Of a stretch of 64,000 nt of DNA, positions 58,966 to 64,000 are shown piece by piece. How positions within the stretch are numbered: position 1 is the first letter of the stretch; the number at the start of each line of letters is the position of its first letter. Made by a program: the position numbers and the translations under genes. The notes under the pieces were generated by a model. That model had not been told where the DNA came from. It did not search any database and saw only the letters and a list, made by a program, of their open reading frames with translations. Source of the DNA: Thiobacillus denitrificans (GTDB taxonomy: Bacteria; Pseudomonadota; Gammaproteobacteria; Burkholderiales; Thiobacillaceae); NCBI GenBank assembly GCA_002403375.1, contig DHHQ01000017.1, forward strand, positions 128,908-192,907, in the 5' to 3' direction.

Positions 58966-60552
58966 ATGAACACCCGCAATCGCCCTGAACGCATGCGCAG
59001 CAGCGGCCACGCCGCCCCGGTGGGGCTGGCGGTGCGGCCCGCCGTCGCGCCGGCGGCCGCGCTGCCGAGCTGGCCGCAGCGAGCCAGCTTCTGCCCGCCC
59101 GGCATGAGCCCGGGCAGCGACGGCGAGTGCGTGAGCACGCTGTGCGCGCCGCGCGCCCACCCGCTCGCCGACCAGGCCTGCAACGCGCGCCTCGCCGATT
59201 ACGAGCGCCGGGTGCAGGGCCGCTTCGATGCGATCGTGCCGACGCTGAAGGCGATCGCGGCGCTGCAGCACGAGGCCGACTTCGAGGCGCGCGCGCAGCA
59301 GATCGCATGCGACCGGCTCGGCTTCGAGCTGCCGGCGGACGTGCTGGCCGACGCCTGGGTGACCACGCTCGACATGCGCAAGCTGTATGGAAGCAGCGTG
59401 CTGCATGCCTTCCGCGAGCTGGCGCAGGAGGCGATCGCGCAGCAGAACGGCACGGCCGAGGCCGACGCCATGATGCGCTTCTTCATCGAGTGCGGCTTCC
59501 ACGAGGTCGATGTCAGCGCCTGCGCCGACGGCCGCCTCAAGGGCCTGCTGCAGTACATCCTGCGGCTGCCGAAGAAGGCGGTGCGCCGGCACAAGTCCTA
59601 CGCCGGCACGCTGTTCGACGTGGAGGCGAACGTCGAGCAATGGACCGAGACCGAGTTGCGCCGCTTCCGCGAAGGCGTGCCGACGCTGGCCGACGCGGGC
59701 ACGCGCTACCTGAAGATCGCGGTGTACCACTTCAGCAGCTCCGACCCGCATCACGAGGGCTGCGCCGCGCACGGCAGCGACGACCGCCGCGCCGCGCAGG
59801 CCGCGCTCGACCGGCTGCAGGCGTTCGGCACGGCGATCGAGAACGGCTTCTGCTGCGGTGCGTCGGTGGCGACGCTGCTGATCGGGGTGGACACCGACAA
59901 CGACGCGATCCGGGTGCACGTGCCCGACGCGCAGGGCGAAATGAGCCTCGACTGCCTGGTCGACAACATGGCGCTGTACCAGGCGACGGCGGGGCGCTCG
60001 GCCGCGGACGCCAACTGGCGGCTCGGCACCATCGTCGACGAGACCGCGCGGCTGCACGCTCGCAGCGCGCCGGAGCCGGGCATGCGCCGCCTGATCGAGC
60101 GCCTGCTCCTGAACAACCTGTCGCAGATCGACTACGTCTGCGCGCACCACCACGGCCGCTACGCCGACATCGGCCACGCCGAGCGCTTCATCAGCATCGG
60201 CGACGGGTTCGAGGAAGTGCACCTGCGCAACCTCGCCTACTTCGGCCACATGCACACGGTGGAGGAAGGCGCGGCGGACATGGACGTGGGGATCCGGATC
60301 TTCACCCGGCTCAACGTGGCACACGGGCTGCCGATCCCGGTGGCGATCCACTACCGCTACGACAGCCAGGTGCCGGGGTCGCGCGCGCGCAGCATCGAAC
60401 GCTGCCGCCGGGTGAAGGCCGCGATCCTGGCGCGCTACCCGGCGCTGGTGAAGGAGGGCCTGCTGGTCTGCGGCATGAGCGTGCAGGCCAAGCAGCCAGG
60501 CACGCCCCTGGAGATCGTGCAAGACAACGACCCGAACGGACACGGGCAGTGA
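58966..60552 (+). CDS. csoSCA: Carboxysomal beta-type carbonic anhydrase CsoSCA
   Basis: A 528-residue carbonic anhydrase inside the shell, converting bicarbonate to CO2 for RuBisCO. The N-terminus is long and disordered (about 60 residues), as needed for binding RuBisCO. Zinc ligands fit the family: Cys in VSACADGRLKG (with the Asp/Arg pair of the CxDxR motif, about residues 183-191), His in VYHFSSS and Cys eleven residues later in HHEGC. The C-terminal domain is the inactive second copy of the fold. It follows csoS2 after 27 bases and precedes csoS4A by nine. Confidence 0.95.
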   Translation: MNTRNRPERMRSSGHAAPVGLAVRPAVAPAAALPSWPQRASFCPPGMSPGSDGECVSTLCAPRAHPLADQACNARLADYERRVQGRFDAIVPTLKAIAALQHEADFEARAQQIACDRLGFELPADVLADAWVTTLDMRKLYGSSVLHAFRELAQEAIAQQNGTAEADAMMRFFIECGFHEVDVSACADGRLKGLLQYILRLPKKAVRRHKSYAGTLFDVEANVEQWTETELRRFREGVPTLADAGTRYLKIAVYHFSSSDPHHEGCAAHGSDDRRAAQAALDRLQAFGTAIENGFCCGASVATLLIGVDTDNDAIRVHVPDAQGEMSLDCLVDNMALYQATAGRSAADANWRLGTIVDETARLHARSAPEPGMRRLIERLLLNNLSQIDYVCAHHHGRYADIGHAERFISIGDGFEEVHLRNLAYFGHMHTVEEGAADMDVGIRIFTRLNVAHGLPIPVAIHYRYDSQVPGSRARSIERCRRVKAAILARYPALVKEGLLVCGMSVQAKQPGTPLEIVQDNDPNGHGQ

Positions 60553-60561
60553 GGTGAGGCA

Positions 60562-60813
60562 ATGAAGATCATGCAAGTCGAAAAGACGCTGGTGTCGACC
60601 AACCGGGTTCGCGAGATGGGCCATCGGCCGCTGCTGGTGGTGCGCGAGAAGACCGGCGGGGCGCGCCAGGTGGCGGTGGACGCGGTGGGCTGCATCCCGG
60701 GCGACTGGGTGCTCTGCGTGGGCAGCTCGGCGGCGCGCGAGGCGGCGGGGGCCAAGGACTTCCCGAGCGACCTCACGATCGTCGGCATCATCGACCACTG
60801 GCAGGAGCACTGA
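60562..60813 (+). CDS. csoS4A: Carboxysome pentamer shell vertex protein CsoS4A
   Basis: An 83-residue BMC-P (EutN/CcmL-like) protein that caps the vertices of the shell: MKIMQVEKTLVSTNRVREMGHRPLLVV and GDWVLCVGSSAAREAAGAKDFPSDLTIVGIIDHW are typical. Length is normal. It begins nine bases after csoSCA and is followed by one base before csoS4B, so the pair is translated together. Confidence 0.95.
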   Translation: MKIMQVEKTLVSTNRVREMGHRPLLVVREKTGGARQVAVDAVGCIPGDWVLCVGSSAAREAAGAKDFPSDLTIVGIIDHWQEH

Positions 60814-60814
60814 G

Positions 60815-61111
60815 ATGGAAATCATGCGCGTGGTGTCCGACCTGGTGTGCACGCGCCGCATTCCCGGGCTGTACAGCGCCTCGCTCAGGGTGCTGGCGGA
60901 CGACAAGGGCAAGCTTTCGGTGGCGGTCGACCCCGTCGGCGTGCCGGAAGGCAAATGGGTTTTCACCGCCGGCGGCTCGGCCGCCCGCTACGGCGCCGGC
61001 GACTACAAGGTTCTCACCGATCTGACGATCCTCGGGATCATCGATCAGTGGAATGTGGAGCAGCCGCTCCACGAGGCAGCAGCAGGCAAGGCAGTTCTAT
61101 CAACCGTGTAA
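60815..61111 (+). CDS. csoS4B: Carboxysome pentamer shell vertex protein CsoS4B
   Basis: A 98-residue second BMC-P vertex protein: MEIMRVVSDLVCTRRIPGLYSASLRVLADDKGKLSVAVDPVG and WVFTAGGSAARYGAGDYKVLTDLTILGIIDQW. It is about 15 residues longer at the C-terminus than CsoS4A (NVEQPLHEAAAGKAVLSTV). Needed in small numbers per particle to close the shell. It lies one base after csoS4A and 12 before the first csoS1. Confidence 0.95.
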   Translation: MEIMRVVSDLVCTRRIPGLYSASLRVLADDKGKLSVAVDPVGVPEGKWVFTAGGSAARYGAGDYKVLTDLTILGIIDQWNVEQPLHEAAAGKAVLSTV

Positions 61112-61123
61112 AGGAGAAGCAAC

Positions 61124-61423
61124 ATGGCAAGCGCAATGACGGGCATCGCCCTCGGAATGATTGAAACACGTGGTCTGGTTCCCGCCATCGAGGCGGCGGA
61201 CGCGATGACCAAGGCAGCGGAAGTGCGGCTGATCGGACGCCAGTTCGTCGGCGGCGGCTACGTCACCGTCCTCGTTCGCGGCGAGACCGGCGCGGTCAAC
61301 GCGGCGGTGCGCGCCGGCGCGGACGCCTGCGAGCGCGTGGGCGACGGCCTGGTCGCCGCCCACATCATCGCCCGCGTCCACAGCGAGGTGGAGAACATCC
61401 TCCCGACCGCCGAAGCGGCTTGA
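61124..61423 (+). CDS. csoS1: Carboxysome hexamer shell protein CsoS1 (copy 1)
   Basis: A 99-residue BMC-H protein that forms the facets: MTGIALGMIETRGLVPAIEA, VRLIGRQFVGGGYVTVLVRGETGAVNAAVRAG with the pore loop FVGGG, ending HSEVENILPTAEAA. It is the first of three near-identical genes; its first five residues (MASAM) differ from copies 2 and 3 (MATGM). Which copy corresponds to S1A, S1B or S1C cannot be settled from sequence. Confidence 0.95.
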   Translation: MASAMTGIALGMIETRGLVPAIEAADAMTKAAEVRLIGRQFVGGGYVTVLVRGETGAVNAAVRAGADACERVGDGLVAAHIIARVHSEVENILPTAEAA

Positions 61424-61798
61424 TGTCCTGGCTTGAAACCGAATTTTTAGGAGATTTGAAATGGCTACCGGAATGACTGGCATTGCATTGGGGATGATCG
61501 AAACGCGCGGCCTGGTTCCCGCGATCGAGGCGGCGGACGCGATGACGAAGGCGGCGGAAGTGCGGCTGATCGGCCGCCAGTTCGTCGGCGGCGGCTACGT
61601 GACGGTGCTCGTGCGCGGCGAGACCGGCGCGGTCAACGCGGCGGTTCGTGCCGGCGCGGACGCCTGCGAGCGCGTGGGCGACGGCCTGGTCGCCGCCCAC
61701 ATCATCGCCCGCGTCCACAGCGAGGTGGAGAACATCCTCCCGACCGCCGAAGCGGCTTGATGTCCTGGCTTTGAAACCGAATTTTTAGGAGATTTGAA
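61424..61798 (+). repeat. Tandem duplication of csoS1 with its leader
   Basis: The 37 bases before copy 2 (61424-61460) and the 38 before copy 3 (61761-61798) are the same apart from one extra T (TGTCCTGGCTTGAAACCG and TGTCCTGGCTTTGAAACC), and the coding regions agree almost throughout, including the ribosome binding site TTTTTAGGAGATTTGAA. The repeat unit is therefore gene plus leader. Confidence 0.9.
61461..61760 (+). CDS. csoS1: Carboxysome hexamer shell protein CsoS1 (copy 2)
   Basis: A 99-residue BMC-H protein identical to copy 1 except at the first few residues (MATGM). It has the pore loop FVGGG and the same tail (TAEAA). A strong AGGAG precedes it by seven bases, so it should be well expressed, as expected for the major shell component. 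The leader is shared with copy 3. Confidence 0.95.
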   Translation: MATGMTGIALGMIETRGLVPAIEAADAMTKAAEVRLIGRQFVGGGYVTVLVRGETGAVNAAVRAGADACERVGDGLVAAHIIARVHSEVENILPTAEAA

Positions 61799-62098
61799 AT
61801 GGCTACCGGAATGACTGGCATTGCATTGGGGATGATCGAGACGCGCGGCCTGGTTCCCGCGATCGAGGCGGCGGACGCGATGACGAAGGCGGCGGAAGTG
61901 CGGCTGATCGGCCGCCAGTTCGTCGGCGGCGGTTACGTGACGGTGCTGGTGCGCGGCGAGACCGGCGCGGTCAACGCGGCGGTGCGCGCCGGCGCGGACG
62001 CGTGCGAGCGGGTGGGTGACGGCCTGGTCGCCGCCCACATCATCGCCCGCGTCCACAGCGAGGTGGAGAACATCCTGCCGACCGCGGCCGCGGCCTGA
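61799..62098 (+). CDS. csoS1: Carboxysome hexamer shell protein CsoS1 (copy 3)
   Basis: A 99-residue BMC-H protein identical to copy 2 except for the last residues (TAAAA instead of TAEAA). DNA differences are few and synonymous, which points to recent duplication or ongoing gene conversion. It has the same AGGAG leader as copy 2. Followed after 12 bases by a longer BMC-H paralogue. Confidence 0.95.
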   Translation: MATGMTGIALGMIETRGLVPAIEAADAMTKAAEVRLIGRQFVGGGYVTVLVRGETGAVNAAVRAGADACERVGDGLVAAHIIARVHSEVENILPTAAAA

Positions 62099-62110
62099 TC
62101 GGAGCGCGCC

Positions 62111-62485
62111 ATGGACATGGGTGTTGAAGTCAGGCGCGAGGTCATGACGGGCACGGCGACAGGTGTCGCGCTCGGCATGATCGAAACGCGCGGTCTGGTT
62201 CCCGCGATCGAGGCGGCGGACGCGATGACCAAGGCGGCGGAAGTGCGGCTGATCGGCCGCCAGTTCGTCGGCGGCGGTTACGTCACCGTCCTCGTTCGCG
62301 GCGAGACCGGGGCGGTCAACGCGGCGGTGCGCGCCGGCGCGGACGCGTGCGAGCGTGTGGGCGACGGCCTGGTCGCCGCCCACATCATCGCCCGCGTCCA
62401 CGGCGAGGTGGAAGGCATCCTTCCCACCGAGCCGAACGCCGTTGGCGGCGGGCGCGATGGCGAGGTGGTGTGCGCCGCCGCCTAG
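62111..62485 (+). CDS. Fourth, extended CsoS1-like BMC-H protein
   Basis: A 124-residue protein whose core is the same BMC-H domain as the three CsoS1 copies, but with an N-terminal extension of about 12 residues (MDMGVEVRREVM) and a C-terminal one (EPNAVGGGRDGEVVCAAA) containing Gly-rich sequence and a Cys. It keeps the pore loop FVGGG. Extra BMC-H paralogues with tails exist in some alpha-carboxysome loci, but their role is not fixed; it could form mixed hexamers or a minor facet with different permeability. The start is at ATG 62111; ATG 62144 is a shorter option. Confidence 0.9.
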   Translation: MDMGVEVRREVMTGTATGVALGMIETRGLVPAIEAADAMTKAAEVRLIGRQFVGGGYVTVLVRGETGAVNAAVRAGADACERVGDGLVAAHIIARVHGEVEGILPTEPNAVGGGRDGEVVCAAA

Positions 62486-62516
62486 GCGACGACGCGCAGC
62501 TTGCGGGGGACACGGT

Positions 62517-62966
62517 ATGGCGATCGATCCACGACTGCTGGGGTATCTCAACCGGGCGCTGGGCCATGAAATGGCAGCGGTACAGCAATACATGGCCCAG
62601 TCCAGACTGTGCGGCCTGTGGGGGATGGCGGACCACTGCAGCCATTTCCGGCAGGACGTCACCGAAGAGCTGGGGCATGTGGAAAGCCTGATGGAGGCGC
62701 TGCTCAAGCTGGGCGTCGCGCCGCACGCGACGCAACTTCCGCCGGTGCGCCTGGGGCGCTCGCTGGAGGAAATGATCGAAATCGACCGCGTGCTCGAAGT
62801 CGAGGCGGTTCGCCTCTACGAGGAGGCCGCGGCCTACTGTACAAGGGCGCGCGATCCGGGCCACCACGCGCTGTTCGCGCAGATCCTGCGCGACGAGCTG
62901 CAGCATCTGGACGAACTGGACACGATGAGGTCCGCCCTCAATGAAAAGGAGCGAAGCCATGTCTGA
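62517..62966 (+). CDS. Bacterioferritin-like protein of the carboxysome operon
   Basis: A 149-residue four-helix protein of the ferritin superfamily found downstream of csoS1 genes. Metal-ligand segments are LGHEMAAVQQYM, EELGHVESLM, EVEAVRLYEEAA and RDELQHLDELD, giving the ExxH pairs of a di-iron site. Function in carboxysomes is unproven. ATG 62517 follows GGGGGACACGGT, a fair ribosome binding site. Its end overlaps the frame of the next gene; the acRAF start lies eight bases before this stop. Confidence 0.88.
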   Translation: MAIDPRLLGYLNRALGHEMAAVQQYMAQSRLCGLWGMADHCSHFRQDVTEELGHVESLMEALLKLGVAPHATQLPPVRLGRSLEEMIEIDRVLEVEAVRLYEEAAAYCTRARDPGHHALFAQILRDELQHLDELDTMRSALNEKERSHV

Positions 62967-63228
62967 AGACGGCAACCCGATTCCCAACTGGCAGCGCCAG
63001 GACCTGCCGCCGACGCTGAGCCAGCGCTTCGAATTCGAGAGCTATGCGGCGACCCGGAGTTTCCTGGACGGTGTCGCCAAGCTCGCCGAAGCCGCGCAGC
63101 ACTACCCCAATCTGAGCTTCGGCAAGACCTTCGTCAGCGTCACCCTCGACGCCGACGGCAAGAAGCTCACGCCCGACATCGTGGCCCTGGCGCAGAAGAT
63201 CGACGCGCTGGTGGGGAAGGCGGACTAG
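62959..63228 (+). CDS. Carboxysome RuBisCO assembly factor acRAF (PCD-like)
   Basis: An 89-residue protein of the pterin-4a-carbinolamine dehydratase-like fold used as a RuBisCO chaperone in alpha-carboxysome operons: SQRFEFESYAATRSFLDGVAKLAEAAQHYPNLSFGKTFVSVTLDAD. The catalytic histidines of true PCD enzymes (HHP-type motif) are missing (QHYPN), as in acRAF. The ATG at 62959 has AAGGAG seven bases before it; an upstream ATG at 62941 is possible. Its presence implies a RuBisCO substrate encoded elsewhere. Confidence 0.88.
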   Translation: MSEDGNPIPNWQRQDLPPTLSQRFEFESYAATRSFLDGVAKLAEAAQHYPNLSFGKTFVSVTLDADGKKLTPDIVALAQKIDALVGKAD

Positions 63229-63234
63229 GGCGGC

Positions 63235-63873
63235 ATGGCGGCCTTGCGCATCGCGATCGCGAACCAGAAGGGCGGCACGGGCAAGACCACGTTGACGGTC
63301 AATCTCGCCGCCGGGTTCCACCGTCGCGGCGCGACGGTTCTGCTCGATGCCGACCCGCAGGGCTCGGCCGCCCACTGGGCGCGGCTCGGCGAAGCCGGCG
63401 ACGATCTTCCCCCTGTCCGCAGCGTCGATGCGGAGACGGTCGGCGCGGGCGTCGCGCGCGCCGCGCGCGCCAGCCGCTACGTGCTGGTCGACTGTCCGCC
63501 GCATCTGCAGTCGGCGGCCCTGCAGCGGGTCATGGGGGCGGTCGACCTGGTGCTGATCCCGGTCCTGCCTTCGCCGCTGGACCTGTGGGCGAGTGTCGGC
63601 ATGACGGCGGCGGTGCAGGACGCGCGGCGCGGCAATTCGCGCTTGCGCGCTTACCTGGTGCTCAACCAGATCGACCGCCGCAATGCGCTGTCGGGGGCGA
63701 TGCGCGAGGCGCTGGCGGAATTCGAGGTGCCGGCCCTGGCAAACGGTATGACGCGGCGCGCGGCGTTTCGCAGCGCGGCGCTCGAGGGCCGCAGCGTCTA
63801 CGGGCTGGGCAGCCGTGGCGCGAACGCGGCAAGGGATGTTGAAGCGATCATCGAGGAGGTAACGGGATTATGA
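63235..63873 (+). CDS. mcdA: ParA-type carboxysome positioning ATPase McdA
   Basis: A 212-residue deviant Walker ATPase: NQKGGTGKTTLTVNLAAGF (residues 10-28), DADPQGSAAHW and VLVDCPPHLQSAAL. This family spaces carboxysomes along the nucleoid by binding DNA nonspecifically and being released by its partner McdB. It follows acRAF after six bases and ends in an ATGA overlap with the next gene. Placement in the operon, not sequence alone, separates it from chromosome-segregation ParA. Confidence 0.9.
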   Translation: MAALRIAIANQKGGTGKTTLTVNLAAGFHRRGATVLLDADPQGSAAHWARLGEAGDDLPPVRSVDAETVGAGVARAARASRYVLVDCPPHLQSAALQRVMGAVDLVLIPVLPSPLDLWASVGMTAAVQDARRGNSRLRAYLVLNQIDRRNALSGAMREALAEFEVPALANGMTRRAAFRSAALEGRSVYGLGSRGANAARDVEAIIEEVTGL

Positions 63874-64000
63874 GCAAGGTGACCAACAAACTGGCGAGTG
63901 GCATCCGCAAGGCAAGGGAACAGCAGGCGACGCCCGCCGTCGCCGTCGGGCGGCCAGCCGCGCGGCCCGGCCGGGCCAGGGCCGAACGGGCGGAGACGCC
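63870..64000 (+). CDS. mcdB: McdB-type positioning partner (5' end only)
   Basis: The first 43 codons of a gene cut by the window end: MSKVTNKLASGIRKAREQQA then a Pro/Arg/Ala-rich low-complexity region. A short basic N-terminus and disordered sequence right after mcdA fit alpha-type McdB, which sits on carboxysomes and drives the McdA gradient. The overlap ATGA with mcdA supports coupling. The rest is outside the window. Confidence 0.7.
   Translation, partial: MSKVTNKLASGIRKAREQQATPAVAVGRPAARPGRARAERAET

Noticed and set aside
56902..60966. An open frame of 1,354 codons on the minus strand across csoS2 and csoSCA
   Set aside because: It is the mirror of two well-supported genes in GC-rich DNA, with low-complexity His/Arg/Ala-rich sequence and no family similarity.
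61424..61798. Evenly repeated blocks that might suggest a CRISPR array or tandem satellite
   Set aside because: The repeats are whole csoS1 genes with leaders, about 338 bases per unit, without short spacers.
1..64000. tRNA, rRNA or known riboswitch genes
   Set aside because: I saw no cloverleaf-like segment, rRNA sequence or riboswitch core on either strand, though a covariance-model search would be the proper test.

Overview
The window comes from a GC-rich chromosome, most likely of a chemolithoautotrophic betaproteobacterium. The housekeeping genes (purN, purE, purK, paired DUF3108 genes), an EPS cluster led by a MarR-type EPS regulator, a DsrC-family gene, and an alpha-carboxysome operon with SbtA/SbtB and a CbbR-type LysR regulator all fit an autotroph of the Thiobacillus kind. 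I cannot name the species.

Layout. 1-2.4 kb: purN and two DUF3108 genes. 2.4-4.8 kb: minus-strand toxin-antitoxin genes (broken vapC with intact antitoxin, hipB, hipA, palindromic operator). 4.94-15.57 kb: a complete ISL3-type transposon with 24-bp perfect terminal inverted repeats and a perfect 8-bp target duplication. It carries a Wadjet (JetABCD, MksBEFG-like) anti-plasmid system and a zinc-finger passenger gene. 15.7-37.8 kb: a minus-strand Wzx/Wzy-type exopolysaccharide cluster (Wza, Wzc, PHP phosphatase, WecA-like initiator, glycosyltransferases, flippase, EpsG-like polymerase, aminotransferase, acyltransferase, a J-domain membrane protein and a MarR-type EPS regulator), with a candidate sigma-54 promoter before the initiator gene. 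38.6-46.2 kb: a lasso-peptide cluster (PqqD-like B1, HPr-kinase-like enzyme, a short precursor gene, cyclase, B2 protease) and probably its ABC exporter, which is separated from the rest by a second hipBA module. 46.3-47.3 kb: decaying toxin-antitoxin genes (hepT with a nonsense codon beside intact mntA, and scraps of a third pair). 47.4-50.5 kb: DUF192, purK, purE, DUF486 and a cupin. 50.5-54.3 kb: DsrC/TusE-like protein, AEC transporter, and a chromate-type set (ChrB C-terminal domain, rhodanese, ChrA). 54.4-64 kb: sbtA-sbtB, divergent cbbR, and csoS2-csoSCA-csoS4A-csoS4B-csoS1 x3-csoS1-like-ferritin-like-acRAF-mcdA-mcdB (cut by the window end).

How it works together. The right end is a CO2-concentrating module: SbtA imports bicarbonate under SbtB control, CsoS2 organises the shell, CsoSCA makes CO2 inside, acRAF assists RuBisCO and McdAB position the particles. 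RuBisCO genes (cbbLS) are absent from their usual place in front of csoS2. The most notable findings are the transposon-borne Wadjet system, the lasso cluster with a precursor predicted to form a Gly1-Asp8 ring and a dedicated kinase, and a textbook -1 frameshift signal inside csoS2.
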